A stretch of 64,000 nt of DNA from Saprospiraceae bacterium (lineage in GTDB: Bacteria > Bacteroidota > Bacteroidia > Chitinophagales > Saprospiraceae): positions 2,913,501-2,977,500 of the forward strand of contig JAHCHX010000001.1 in the NCBI GenBank assembly GCA_026129545.1. Direction: 5' to 3'. The position numbers and the translations under genes were made by a program. The notes below the pieces were generated by a model, which saw nothing but the letters and a program-made list of their open reading frames with translations, did no database searches and was not told the DNA's origin. Below are positions 33,885-43,570 of this stretch, piece by piece; positions within the stretch are counted from its first letter, which is position 1, and every line of letters starts with the position of its first letter.

Positions 33885-33988
33885 CAAGAACCCACTTCCT
33901 TCGTGGAGAGGGGAAACGGATTGCCCGCGGAGCGCGTTGACGCACCTCGCGGGCAATTTTTTTTGCAAAAAACACTTTTGCCCGCGAC

Positions 33989-33996
33989 TACCTTTG
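33989..33996 (+). promoter_or_regulatory. -7 box for flippase 2
   Basis: TACCTTTG matches TAnnTTTG, 60 nt before ATG 34056. It lies downstream of the alternative start 33903, which supports the later start. Confidence 0.45.
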
Positions 33997-34055
33997 CCTC
34001 GCAAGGCCGTGACAGTGAATCATATATCGTCGGCCTACGCAACCGTCAAAAAAAA

Positions 34056-35543
34056 ATGTCCCTGATAAAAAAATTAGCGGGAGAGACCGCCCTGTATGGG
34101 CTCAGCAGCATCATAGGCCGGCTACTCAATATGCTGCTGGTGCCATTTTACACACGGGTGTTGGCCACCACGAACGAATACGGAGCGGTCATTGATTTGT
34201 ATGCCACATCAGCCTTCCTCATGGTGCTGTTTTCCTACCGAATGGAGTCCGCGTTTTTTCGATTCGGCACACCACAGGAGGCTCGGGAAAGGGTTTATTC
34301 CACGGGAATGCTCTCGCTGATGGGCACGACCGCCGCTTTCGCGGGGGCGTTGCTAGTCTTTGCCCAACCCATCGCCGACGTGCTGGAATATCCGCAGCAC
34401 CCGGAGTATGTGCGATGGTTCGCCTTGATTTTGGCTTTCGATTGTCTGGCTGAGCTGCCCTTTGCTCGCTTGCGGCTGGAGCAACGCCCCAAACGCTTCG
34501 TTTTCATCAAGCTGACCAACATCTCGGTCAATATCGGGATGAATCTTTTTTGGCTGGTGCTTTGCCCGTGGGCGGCGGGCAAGGGTGTGGGGTGGGTGCA
34601 TGCCGTGTGGTCGTCGGGGCTGGGCGTGGGCTATATTTTCCTGTCCAATTTGGTCGCGAGCCTCGTGACGTTGCTGTTGCTGTCGCCGCAGTTGAGAGCC
34701 GTGCGGTGGTCGTTCGACAAGGCATTGTGGGCAAAAATGATGGCCTATGCCGCACCGCTCATTATCGTGAGTTTTGCGGGTATTGTGGATGAGATGTTTA
34801 GCCGCTCCATGTTGAAATACCTGCTGCCCGGCACTCCGCAGGAAAATCTGGCAGATGTGGGGATTTTTGGTGCGAACTACAAATTGGCGGCACTCATCAC
34901 GCTGTTCACGCAAGCCTATCGCTACGCCGCCGAACCGTTTTTCTTCCGTCACGCGGGCGACAAAGATGCCTTGCGCACACAAGCCCAAGTGACTTTGTGG
35001 TTCACCATTGCCGCCGCGGTTGGGATGTTGGGCATCCTGCTTTTCCTCGATTTGGTCAAGTATTTTATCGGAACAAAGTATCACGGCGGGCTGCGCGTCG
35101 TGCCGATTTTGTTGACAGCCAATCTGTTGCTCGGTGTCTATTACAACTTTTCCATCTGGTATCGCCTGAAAGACCGCACGGGACTGGGCGCGTGGATTTC
35201 AATAGCAGGAGCAGTCATCACGGTTGCTTTGAATCTGGTTTTGATTCCCCGATTCGGCTACACGGGCGCAGCTTGGGTGACGCTGACTTGCTACGCTTTT
35301 ATGTGTTGGGCGACTTGGTTCACGGGGAAAAAACATTACCCCGTACCCTACCCTTTGGGTCGGATGCTGTTTTATGTGGCAGTTGCCTTGGGGTTGTTTG
35401 CGCTGGGTAAGATGCTTGAGGCGACACTGCCCGCTCAGCCCATTTTGCTCTGGGCCGGGCGGGCAGTACTGTTCGGCAGTTACCTTGCCTTGATTTATTT
35501 TTTGGAAAGAAAACAATTTTCTAACCCGCCCCAAAACTCCTGA
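34056..35543 (+). CDS. Polysaccharide flippase of the MOP superfamily, second copy
   Basis: 495 residues with 12-14 membrane spans. The N-terminus (KLAGETALYGLSSIIGRLLNMLLVPFYTRVL) is the standard opening of lipid-linked oligosaccharide flippases in Bacteroidota. ATG 34056 is chosen over 33903 because the family begins here and a promoter lies between. It converges on the MORN-caspase gene, with a 21-bp gap. The lipid-linked substrate is unknown. Confidence 0.92.
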   Translation: MSLIKKLAGETALYGLSSIIGRLLNMLLVPFYTRVLATTNEYGAVIDLYATSAFLMVLFSYRMESAFFRFGTPQEARERVYSTGMLSLMGTTAAFAGALLVFAQPIADVLEYPQHPEYVRWFALILAFDCLAELPFARLRLEQRPKRFVFIKLTNISVNIGMNLFWLVLCPWAAGKGVGWVHAVWSSGLGVGYIFLSNLVASLVTLLLLSPQLRAVRWSFDKALWAKMMAYAAPLIIVSFAGIVDEMFSRSMLKYLLPGTPQENLADVGIFGANYKLAALITLFTQAYRYAAEPFFFRHAGDKDALRTQAQVTLWFTIAAAVGMLGILLFLDLVKYFIGTKYHGGLRVVPILLTANLLLGVYYNFSIWYRLKDRTGLGAWISIAGAVITVALNLVLIPRFGYTGAAWVTLTCYAFMCWATWFTGKKHYPVPYPLGRMLFYVAVALGLFALGKMLEATLPAQPILLWAGRAVLFGSYLALIYFLERKQFSNPPQNS

Positions 35544-35564
35544 TAACGAGCGGGGGACTTGTGT

Positions 35565-37265
35565 TCATCGCGTGACAGCCACTGGCATTTTCGGGTCATA
35601 AGTTCCTTTGATGACGGGGCTTTGGCGGTTGCTGGTGTAATCTCGCACATTGGCATAGATGTAAGCAAACAGTTCCTCCACCGTCACCACCTTGTCTTTG
35701 TTCTTGTCGGCCTCGCCTTTCAATCCCCTGATGAGGAAGTGGCTGAACACGCCTTGCCGCAGGCCCTGCGATTCGAGTGAGGTCTCGTCGGCTTTGCTCG
35801 ACATGATGAGCGCGGTGCCGGACACGGATTTGGCCAGCGAGGTATAATAGGTGTTCAAAATAGGCTCTTCCGTGGCCGAACGCATCGCAAACAGGCTTCC
35901 AGAGTGGCAAGCATCGGCGAGGCAAAGCTTGAATTTTGCTCGACATTTATTGAAAGCCCCTGCTATTTCGTCGTGGGTGATTTTGTTGTTAAAACCATCA
36001 AAATCAATAGGCAGGAAAGAGCCGTTCAGCCCGTGACCGGAAAAATAGAAGATGACCAAATCGTTGGCGCCTGCCTGCGCAAAAATTTCATTGATGGCGC
36101 CAATCACGTTGTCGCGGGTAGCATCTTCGTCCACGAGTATTTGTACCTGTTCGTCGGGTAGCGCCCCTCCTTCGAGGCTTTTCAGAAAAGCATAGAAGCG
36201 GTATGCGTCGTCGTCGGTGTAGCGCAAGGCTGGCATGTGGTCGTAGGCAGCCACACCAACCACCACTGCCCACACTTTGGCACCCGGCAGTTCGACTGGG
36301 GCTTGGGCAGGTGTTTCGGCCACCGTGGGTGTTGTCGGTTTGTAATCGGCAGGGGCTTGTTTCCCGACGTATTCGCCGGCACGCCAGTAACCATCCACGA
36401 TGGTGCCGTCGCGCAGGTAGAGGGTTCCCTTTCCCCCGAAGGCTCCTTCGAGCCATTCCCCCCGGTAGCGGTCGCCATTGGCGTACATACATATTCCATG
36501 ACCGTGCGGCTGCCCGTCCTTGAAGTCGCCAGTGTATTTGGCCACTCCTTCTTTGAAGATATAGGAACCTTTTCCGTTGTCACAATTGCCTTGTATGCAC
36601 CCTGTTTTTCCGCTTTCGATGAGGCTGCTGCCAAAGTATTCGCCTTGCCGCCACTCACCAGTTTCCTGCTGATTGTTGACCGCGTAGGTGCGTGTGCCAT
36701 GACCGTCCGGGTAGTTTTCCTTGAACTCCCCTTCGTACTTGTCTCCGTTGGCAAAATAAAACACGCCTTGCCCATGAAATTTGCCCTTCAAAAATTGCCC
36801 TTCGTATTTGCTGCCGTCGGGATAGGCGAAAATCCCTTGTCCGTTTTTGCAATCGCCGGATAGGCATCCCGACTGGATGTTGGTGCCGTCGTCCTGACGC
36901 TCATCTTTTTTCTTGGCGATATATTCTTCGAGGAGGTTGCCATTTTCGTCCACGGGCTTTCCGCGTTTCCAAAGGCCCGTGCGCACGGTGCCATCCGAAT
37001 AGGTTTTGGTGCCCTTGCCTTCGGGGTAGCGATGTACCCACTCGCCTTGATACTTGCTGCCGTCGGTGTAGTAGCACACCCCGATACCATGAATTTCACC
37101 GTCCTTGAAATGGCCGGTGTATTTCGCTCCCGAAGGATAGACAAAAGTGCCTACGCCATTTTTGCAATCGCCGGAAACACATTGAGATTGGAGCGTGATG
37201 GGGAGGATGGAGAGAAGTAAAAGGGTAAATATGAATTTGGGAAAAATCAGCAAGCGCTTATTCAT
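35565..37265 (-). CDS. Secreted MORN-repeat protein with a caspase-like (C14) domain
   Basis: 566 residues: signal peptide (about 1-27), then three long MORN blocks of about 85 residues, each starting with a Cys pair (CVSGDCKNG, CLSGDCKNG, CIQGNCDNG) and several Y-x-G-x-F/W-x-x-G repeats, then a caspase-family domain (about 325-560) with intact dyad His411 (YFSGHG) and Cys453 (LADACHSG). The start ATG 37265 is fixed by the signal peptide. MORN repeats bind membranes or partners; the caspase part cleaves after basic residues in bacterial metacaspase/paracaspase-type proteins. It is divergent from gldG (gap 196 bp). Activity and target are unknown. Confidence 0.9.
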   Translation of the reverse strand: MNKRLLIFPKFIFTLLLLSILPITLQSQCVSGDCKNGVGTFVYPSGAKYTGHFKDGEIHGIGVCYYTDGSKYQGEWVHRYPEGKGTKTYSDGTVRTGLWKRGKPVDENGNLLEEYIAKKKDERQDDGTNIQSGCLSGDCKNGQGIFAYPDGSKYEGQFLKGKFHGQGVFYFANGDKYEGEFKENYPDGHGTRTYAVNNQQETGEWRQGEYFGSSLIESGKTGCIQGNCDNGKGSYIFKEGVAKYTGDFKDGQPHGHGICMYANGDRYRGEWLEGAFGGKGTLYLRDGTIVDGYWRAGEYVGKQAPADYKPTTPTVAETPAQAPVELPGAKVWAVVVGVAAYDHMPALRYTDDDAYRFYAFLKSLEGGALPDEQVQILVDEDATRDNVIGAINEIFAQAGANDLVIFYFSGHGLNGSFLPIDFDGFNNKITHDEIAGAFNKCRAKFKLCLADACHSGSLFAMRSATEEPILNTYYTSLAKSVSGTALIMSSKADETSLESQGLRQGVFSHFLIRGLKGEADKNKDKVVTVEELFAYIYANVRDYTSNRQSPVIKGTYDPKMPVAVTR

Positions 37266-37433
37266 GGTATAGAGACGGAAAAACTTTTGACTTTTGATGC
37301 ACTTTCGAGCCGCTATTGTGTTAAAATGTGTCAACTGCGCAATGAAGTACACGACGTGTTTAATTTTGGGCTTATTTAACTTTTGGAGAAAGGATTTATT
37401 GCTCGACAGTAAAAAACCCCCTGCCACTCGCCG

Positions 37434-37441
37434 TACTTTTG
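37434..37441 (+). promoter_or_regulatory. -7 box for gldG
   Basis: TACTTTTG matches TAnnTTTG, 20 nt before ATG 37462. Confidence 0.5.
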
Positions 37442-37461
37442 CCACTCTAAATAAACACATC

Positions 37462-39165
37462 ATGGCTCGTTCCAAGCGTTCACAAGCCTTTTTGCAGTTT
37501 GGCCTTTTTTGTGGCATCTTGTTGTTTGCCAACATTTTGGCCAGTGCCTTTTACACGCATCTCGACCTTACGGAAGAAAAACGCTTCACACTCACCCGCC
37601 CCACACGGGAGCTGCTCAAGGGGCTGAAAGACCGCATCTATGTTCAGGTGCTGCTGGAGGGCGAATTCCCGGCGGGATTTAAGCGCCTACAAACTGCCAC
37701 GCGCGATATGCTCAATGATTTTCGCGCCGTTAGCGGCTATATTGACTATCAGTTCGACGACCCCAACCAAGGGACGCTGGAAGACGTGAACGAGCGCCGC
37801 AAGGCATTGGCAGAGCAGGGCATCGTGCCAGTCAACTTGCGCGTGGCCGACCAAGGGCAACGCTCCCAACGACTTATCTACCCGGTGGCGGTGGTCCATT
37901 ACGGCAATCGCCGGGTAGTGGTCAAACTGCTCGAAAACGAGTCGCCCAGCCTGAATCCAGAGGTCGTCATCAACAATTCGGTGTCACTGTTGGAGTACAA
38001 ATTTGCCAACGCAATTAAGAAGATTCTGACCCCCGAACGCCTGCCCATACTTTTCACGAAGGGGCATGGGGAGCTGGACCGGTTGCAAACATCCGATTTG
38101 GAGCGTGCCCTTAATCAGTTTTACGACACAGACCGCATCACACTCGACTCTTTGGTGCAATTGCGACCGCAAGATTGCGCTTTGCTCATCGTGGCCAAGC
38201 CGCTCACGGAATTTTCGGAAAAAGACAAGTTCAAGATTGACCAATATCTCATGCAGGGTGGCCGCGTGTTGTGGCTCATTGACCGGCTTAATGCCGACCT
38301 CGACAGCATGCGTCACACGGGGCATTTTGTGCCATCGGACTACCCGCTCAACCTCGAAGACATGCTCTTCAAATACGGCGCTCGCATCCAGCCCGACCTT
38401 GTGCTCGACCTCGAATGTTCCAGAATCCCGTTGGCTACCGGGCAAATGGGCAATGCTCCTCAAATGGAACTGTTCCCATGGTACTATCATCCCGCTGTGT
38501 TGCCAACTGGCAACCACCCGATTGTGAAAAACCTTGACCGAGTGGAGCTGCGATTTTGCTCTTCCATAGATACCATTCGCACCAAAACACCCGTGAAAAA
38601 AACACGGCTGCTGACCAGTAGCCGCTACAGCAGGCTGCAATTCAGCCCGATTGATTTAAATTTTGAAATCCTGCGCTACGACCCTGACCCCGCCAAATTC
38701 GACAAAGGGATGCAAACCGTGGGTCTCTTGCTGGAAGGTATTTTCCCCTCCAACTATGAAAATCGGGTATCAGCCGAGATGCAAGCGGGCTTGCAGCAGC
38801 TAGGCCTCACGTTCAGAGCGGAAAGCGAACCGACCCGTATGCTCGTCATTAGCGACGGCGACGTGGCTGCCAATTTTGTGCGCGATGCCGCCAAGAAAGA
38901 GTGGCTCCCGCTTGGTTACAATCGTTTTGAAAATAGCACTTATGCCAATAAAGACCTCATGCTCAATGCCATCGAGTATCTGATAGACCCTACGGGTGTC
39001 ATCGAGGCCCGCACGAAAGAAGTGAAATTGAGGCTGCTCGATACCGTGAAAGCTAAAAAAGAGCAGGCGTTATGGCGCGTGCTCAACATCGGCGTTCCGC
39101 TTGTTTTTCTCGGTGTGTTTGGGTGGTTTTTCAATTGGCGGCGAAAACGGCGTTACGCGCTTTGA
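37462..39165 (+). CDS. gldG: Gliding-motility ABC-associated protein GldG
   Basis: 567 residues with an N-terminal membrane span (about 9-27), an ABC-2-like periplasmic domain (FTLTRPTRELLKGLKDRIYVQVLLEGEFPAGFKRLQ, LPILFTKGHGELD, GGRVLWLIDRLNADLDSM) and a C-terminal span ending in a basic tail (FNWRRKRRYAL). GldG works with GldF and GldA in the gliding ABC complex. Here gldF is absent upstream and downstream, whereas gldF-gldG are usually adjacent, so it must lie elsewhere. ATG 37462 is the natural start, after the promoter box. Confidence 0.92.
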   Translation: MARSKRSQAFLQFGLFCGILLFANILASAFYTHLDLTEEKRFTLTRPTRELLKGLKDRIYVQVLLEGEFPAGFKRLQTATRDMLNDFRAVSGYIDYQFDDPNQGTLEDVNERRKALAEQGIVPVNLRVADQGQRSQRLIYPVAVVHYGNRRVVVKLLENESPSLNPEVVINNSVSLLEYKFANAIKKILTPERLPILFTKGHGELDRLQTSDLERALNQFYDTDRITLDSLVQLRPQDCALLIVAKPLTEFSEKDKFKIDQYLMQGGRVLWLIDRLNADLDSMRHTGHFVPSDYPLNLEDMLFKYGARIQPDLVLDLECSRIPLATGQMGNAPQMELFPWYYHPAVLPTGNHPIVKNLDRVELRFCSSIDTIRTKTPVKKTRLLTSSRYSRLQFSPIDLNFEILRYDPDPAKFDKGMQTVGLLLEGIFPSNYENRVSAEMQAGLQQLGLTFRAESEPTRMLVISDGDVAANFVRDAAKKEWLPLGYNRFENSTYANKDLMLNAIEYLIDPTGVIEARTKEVKLRLLDTVKAKKEQALWRVLNIGVPLVFLGVFGWFFNWRRKRRYAL

Positions 39166-39192
39166 CAGGCTTTCAAGATACCTTCTTTGTTG

Positions 39193-39486
39193 ATGATAAA
39201 AAGAATTGTGAAAATGACTTTCCGGGAGGAAGCGGTGGAAGTCTTTCTGCGGGATGTATTTGAGCACAGCAAAAACCGCATCCGTGCCTTTCCCGGCTGC
39301 CTGCACATGGAACTCTTGCGTCAGACCAATGCGCCGAATGTGCTTTTCACCCTGAGTATCTGGGAGGATGAGGCAGCATTGGAGACCTATCGGCAATCCG
39401 ACCTGTTCCAAACCACTTGGGCCAAAACCAAAATTTTATTTGCCGAAAAAGCAGAGGCATGGTCGGTGGAGGTGGTGGGCGGTTGA
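39193..39486 (+). CDS. Antibiotic-biosynthesis-monooxygenase-fold protein
   Basis: 97 residues, a single ABM-type dimeric alpha/beta fold: KRIVKMTFREEAVEVFLRDVF, then FPGCLHMELLRQ and FTLSIWEDEAALETYRQSD. Family members oxidise quinones or degrade haem, but many are uncharacterised. ATG 39193 is chosen over two TTG codons just before. It lies between gldG (27 bp) and the phospholipase gene (34 bp), probably co-transcribed. Confidence 0.85.
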   Translation: MIKRIVKMTFREEAVEVFLRDVFEHSKNRIRAFPGCLHMELLRQTNAPNVLFTLSIWEDEAALETYRQSDLFQTTWAKTKILFAEKAEAWSVEVVGG

Positions 39487-39520
39487 GTAGAATGTTGCGG
39501 ACTCTTCGGATATTTCAGCC

Positions 39521-40840
39521 ATGAAAAAAACATTCGCCCCCTTTCTTTTGCTTTTTGTGCTCCTATTGGCCGCGCCCAGTTTCTCCGACTTGCCCTCCGT
39601 GGAACAACTGCGCGAACATCCCGCGCCGCTTTTACCCCTCCCCTTTATTTCTGTGCAAAATAAACTTGCCTACCAAAACCTTGTCTCCACGCAGGGGAAC
39701 GACCACGCTCCCCCTTGGGGCTTTTTTGCGCATAGGCGCATCAATCGCTTGGCAGTGCTGACACTGCCCCCCGAAATGATGGTGTTTTTCAAACCCAACA
39801 TTGACTGGCTCGCCGACCACGCAGTAGATGCCGATATGCGGCGCTACGCGACCAAAAACGAGGCCCCGCGCCATTACATTGACCTTGATATGTACGGTGA
39901 GCCGCCCTTTGATAATGTGCCGAGGCTGTGGGTGGATGCCATGATAAAATACACCGACCTGTGGGTGGTGACAAGCAGGGGCGATACCGTGCAACTATTT
40001 GGCGCTCAAAAACCCGTCGCGGAGGAAACAGCATCTTCGTACAAAAACTTCTTCATCCGCTGTGTGCTGCCGCGCTACTACAAAGACGACCTCAATTTGC
40101 CCTCCGATACCCTAAACACCTTTTTGGAGGAAAATGAAATACCCATGCGTGCGCAGAAAGCCTTTTACCGCGAGCACTTGTCGGAACACGGCATTGTGCC
40201 GTGGCATCTGCAAAAGATGCAGCGCGACCTCACCGAAGCCTTCCGTCAGCGCAATTCCAGACGCATACTTCGCCTTTGCGCGGACATGGGACACTATATC
40301 GGCGATGCTCATGTGCCGCTTCACACCACGAGCAATTACAACGGACAAAAAACGGGACAGCATGGTATTCATGGCTTTTGGGAAAGCCGTGTGCCAGAGC
40401 TTTTTGCCGACGAAGAGTATGATTTTTTTGTGGGCAAACCCGAGTACATCACCCATCCCGTAGATTACTTCTGGCAAGCGGTTTTTGATAGTCATAGCAT
40501 GGTGGACAGTGTGCTGACGATGGAACGCAGCCTCAGCCGCAGCTTCCCTTCCGACCGACAGATGTGCCCAGATATGCGCAATGGCCTATCCATACTAGCC
40601 CCTTGTCGCGATTATGCCGCCGCCTACCAAGCCGCCCTACAAGGCATGATGGAGCGCCGAATGAGGGCGGCCATTCACGCCACCAGCAGCGCATGGTTCA
40701 CCGCTTGGGTGGATGCCGGGCAACCGGACCTGACGAAAATGGATATCCCTCCGGCAACCGAAGAGGAACTCAAGGAAGAGGCCGAACTTAAAAAAATGTT
40801 TGGACAAGGGCGGATATTAGGACGGTCAGAGGAGCATTGA
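39521..40840 (+). CDS. Secreted zinc-dependent phospholipase C / S1-P1-nuclease-like protein
   Basis: 439 residues with a signal peptide (about 1-22). Zinc-binding landmarks of this fold are visible: WGFFAHRRINRLAV, a DxH-type HYIDLD, HGIVPWHLQKM, MGHYIGDAHVPLHTTSNYNGQ and GIHGFWESR. The family includes bacterial PLC and S1/P1 nucleases; which applies here is open. A long charged tail (EEELKEEAELKKMF) ends the protein. Start ATG 39521 is fixed by the signal peptide. Confidence 0.85.
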   Translation: MKKTFAPFLLLFVLLLAAPSFSDLPSVEQLREHPAPLLPLPFISVQNKLAYQNLVSTQGNDHAPPWGFFAHRRINRLAVLTLPPEMMVFFKPNIDWLADHAVDADMRRYATKNEAPRHYIDLDMYGEPPFDNVPRLWVDAMIKYTDLWVVTSRGDTVQLFGAQKPVAEETASSYKNFFIRCVLPRYYKDDLNLPSDTLNTFLEENEIPMRAQKAFYREHLSEHGIVPWHLQKMQRDLTEAFRQRNSRRILRLCADMGHYIGDAHVPLHTTSNYNGQKTGQHGIHGFWESRVPELFADEEYDFFVGKPEYITHPVDYFWQAVFDSHSMVDSVLTMERSLSRSFPSDRQMCPDMRNGLSILAPCRDYAAAYQAALQGMMERRMRAAIHATSSAWFTAWVDAGQPDLTKMDIPPATEEELKEEAELKKMFGQGRILGRSEEH

Positions 40841-40847
40841 TAAATTC

Positions 40848-41390
40848 TCATCGCCCTCGAAGTTTCTCCTTTAAGTCGCGGCGTAGCAGATTCCTCAACC
40901 AACCAAATATCCGCCCCGGCTTTTCTTCTTTTTCGTCTCGCTTGATCGAGTTCTGTGTTGAAGATTTCCAATGCTCGTAAAGGGAAGCCAATTTGGGATA
41001 TTTTATTGTGAGCTCATCCAATACCGATAGAAACCGATGCAAGTCAATCATTGGATAGGCATTCGATACGCATAAGGCAATCTCGACTTCTCTCTCCTTT
41101 CCATTTTCCAAACTTTTCTTTCTCCATTCTTGTACTTTTTGCCCTTCATCCCGGGTGGACCAGAGCAAAATATCGAATAGGCAGCCTATTTTGTGAGCGT
41201 CTATGTTGTTTGACAGTTCTATTATTGTTTCAACATAGTCAGACTCTTCGTGTGCGCGAATAAGGTCATTCGCTAAATCAAATACAGATTCGTCGAAGTC
41301 CCGTTCAAATGGATTCTTGTCATTTATGGTTATTTTGAGGAAAATCTCATCCAGTCGTTTTTTTATGTCGTCCATATTATTCATGCTCAT
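40848..41390 (-). CDS. Hypothetical helical protein
   Basis: 180 residues, no signal or membrane segment. Acidic, with many aliphatic positions (DLANDLIRAHEESDYVETIIELSNNIDAHKIGCLFDILLWSTRDEG), ending in a basic tail (WLRNLLRRDLKEKLRGR). I do not recognise it. The size and composition would suit an immunity-type or adaptor protein, but nothing adjacent supports this. It converges on the phospholipase gene with an 8-bp gap. Confidence 0.65.
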   Translation of the reverse strand: MSMNNMDDIKKRLDEIFLKITINDKNPFERDFDESVFDLANDLIRAHEESDYVETIIELSNNIDAHKIGCLFDILLWSTRDEGQKVQEWRKKSLENGKEREVEIALCVSNAYPMIDLHRFLSVLDELTIKYPKLASLYEHWKSSTQNSIKRDEKEEKPGRIFGWLRNLLRRDLKEKLRGR

Positions 41391-41410
41391 AGGATTTGTA
41401 CTGATGCCGA

Positions 41411-43570
41411 TTATTTATTCGGGCAGGTTATGCCGTCATCGGCTTTCCCGTTGCAGTCATTGTCCAGTTTGTCGCATATTTCTGGTGCACCGGGATAGAC
41501 GGCAGGATTGGCATCGTCGCAATCCTCGTAACTGAAATACCCGTCGCGGTCGCGGTCTTGATAAAAAAAGTTTCGGGCGAGTTGGAAGGCCGCCGCGCCG
41601 GTTTTTGCGCCGATGAGACGGCCCGGTATGTCGTCGAACGGAGGGTTGGTGCCGGCCCAGATGCGCGACAGGCTTGCTTGGTCGGCGGCATCGCGGTAGG
41701 TGGCCCATTGAAGGGTGACATCCATGCTCGGGCCTTTTTCCAAGCTTAGGAAATTGCTATCTGCCCTTACGGGATATTCGCCCAACCCGCCGGGAAAATA
41801 GGCATCCCCTGTCAGCAGGAGCAATGCCTCAGCCGCAGAGTGAGAGAAGGAGGAATGTTCGGAAACGTAGCCGGGATATGGAGGCGTGATGAAAGTTTTG
41901 GGCTGAAAGGGAAACCAGTTTTCGGCCAGTATCCACCCGGCACCCGCCGTTTGGGTGGCTGGGTCCGTCACCGAAAACGGCCCTTTCCAAGCGTACAATT
42001 TGATTTTACCGACGTTTTCCTTTTGGGTGCCAGCCAGCGGGTCGTTTTTAGTTACCAATTCTATTCGTCCGGGTAGCAGCGGGATGCCTGCCGGGTTGTA
42101 CGCCGGAAGTCTGGGGTCAGAGCTTTGGCCAAGGCCAGTCAAGTAGCGCAGCGCCGAAACGGGGCGTATGCCGTCGTACCGACGCTTGATGCTCCACGTT
42201 GCTATGGCCGCATCGTGCAACGCACTGCCGAGCACAAAATATGCCTTGACATCCCATTCCAAATCGCTCATGAGGCGACCTTTGCCGTTGAATTTTTTGA
42301 CCAGACCAGGCTGGTCGCTGATGTAGTTCAACATGGCGAACCAGTGTCCCGCAATAGTTTCCTTGTTCGGCCCTTCATCCCAAAACCGCGCAGCCACACG
42401 AATAAAGTCGCCTCGCGGCACGATTTGGGGTTCGTAAGGCTGCCCTGTGTGAGGGTTTGTCTTGTGGCCGCCTCCCGCGTCGCGCCCGATTTCCATGTTG
42501 TAAAAATCGCGTAGTTCGCTCAGGTTTTGCGGGTAATGCTGCACGTTGCCGATGCTGCGCGGCGACACATCCCATTGCACCCCGTCGCTGGGGTCAAGGT
42601 AAGCAGACCAAGCGGCTACCAAGGCAAAGTTCCATGCATAGTCCGGCGAGGTGCCGCCGCCTTTGCTCGCATTCAACCGCGGCAGAAAATCGGTGCCGGG
42701 GTCGAGATAGACCCGATGTTGCTTTCCGTCGCGTTGGTAAACGCTCATATCCTGTCTGTGCAGGGCAAAGGGGTGCACCAGTCCCCAATCGGGGCACTGG
42801 AAAGCTTGGGTGGACGTGACCGGGCGGCCACTTGGGTCTGTGGAGCCGACGTATTCGATGAGCGGCTTGCCCCCGCATTTGCACTCCAGCATTTTGTGGC
42901 CATCCTGCTCGATGGCGATGTTCATTTTGAGGGGCTGCCAGCCGTTCGGCTCCGACAGCGCTGAGGTGCCGGGAGCCGTGATGTCCAAAGGTGGGTTCAC
43001 GGCCTGATAAGATTGGCTCCTGTAGTTGCCTTGCTCGTTTATCTCGTCCTGCTGACCCATTTGAAGAATGCAATGTGCCAAATAGGAGCCTAAAGCAGCG
43101 GGCGAACCTGACTCGTAATTGGAAGAGTAGTCCCGAAAATTGTATCCGTGTTTTTTCATGAGGTCCTGAAATCTGCTCAATGCCCCGCCGCTACTCGGCG
43201 AAAGCGTGTAGCGAGCCATGAGCAGTCTGTACGCGGCAAAACTCATCGCTTCTTTACGGGCGGCTTCAATGTCTTTTGGTACGGGTATTTCCTTGCATGG
43301 GCAGGTGAAGCCTCCAACCGTTTTGCCAAGCAGGTAGGTCTCGGCTTCGGTGTCGTAGGCTGCCCAGCTGTCGTAAAGAGCGATGGAAAAATGAAAGAGA
43401 TTGCGGGCCTGCACTGCTGGCCGGGCGAGGTCTTCCCTGATGGTTTGAAGCAGAGTCTCATTCCATTCGCGTGCTATGGAATGTTGAGCAGCGAGTATTT
43501 TTGGAAAAATCAGGAAACAAACGAACACGAGCAGTCGTGCAAATGGCAGTTGGTGCAAATTGAACAGCAT
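41411..43570 (-). CDS. Vanadium-haloperoxidase-like secreted protein with altered site and calcium-binding tail
   Basis: 719 residues from ATG 43570, signal peptide about 1-24. The middle and second half follow the vanadium-haloperoxidase/PAP2 layout: RRYDGIRPVSALRY with the Lys/Arg site, YVSEHSSFSHSAAEALL for the Ser-x-His part, and SRIWAGTNPPFDDIPGRLIG where the expected vanadate-binding His (GxHxxxD) is Asn. The tail (DRDRDGYFSYEDCDDANP then CDKLDNDCNGKADDG) is a MopE-like metal-binding motif. The His-to-Asn change suggests loss or change of activity. No type IX sorting end is visible. Confidence 0.85.
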   Translation of the reverse strand: MLFNLHQLPFARLLVFVCFLIFPKILAAQHSIAREWNETLLQTIREDLARPAVQARNLFHFSIALYDSWAAYDTEAETYLLGKTVGGFTCPCKEIPVPKDIEAARKEAMSFAAYRLLMARYTLSPSSGGALSRFQDLMKKHGYNFRDYSSNYESGSPAALGSYLAHCILQMGQQDEINEQGNYRSQSYQAVNPPLDITAPGTSALSEPNGWQPLKMNIAIEQDGHKMLECKCGGKPLIEYVGSTDPSGRPVTSTQAFQCPDWGLVHPFALHRQDMSVYQRDGKQHRVYLDPGTDFLPRLNASKGGGTSPDYAWNFALVAAWSAYLDPSDGVQWDVSPRSIGNVQHYPQNLSELRDFYNMEIGRDAGGGHKTNPHTGQPYEPQIVPRGDFIRVAARFWDEGPNKETIAGHWFAMLNYISDQPGLVKKFNGKGRLMSDLEWDVKAYFVLGSALHDAAIATWSIKRRYDGIRPVSALRYLTGLGQSSDPRLPAYNPAGIPLLPGRIELVTKNDPLAGTQKENVGKIKLYAWKGPFSVTDPATQTAGAGWILAENWFPFQPKTFITPPYPGYVSEHSSFSHSAAEALLLLTGDAYFPGGLGEYPVRADSNFLSLEKGPSMDVTLQWATYRDAADQASLSRIWAGTNPPFDDIPGRLIGAKTGAAAFQLARNFFYQDRDRDGYFSYEDCDDANPAVYPGAPEICDKLDNDCNGKADDGITCPNK

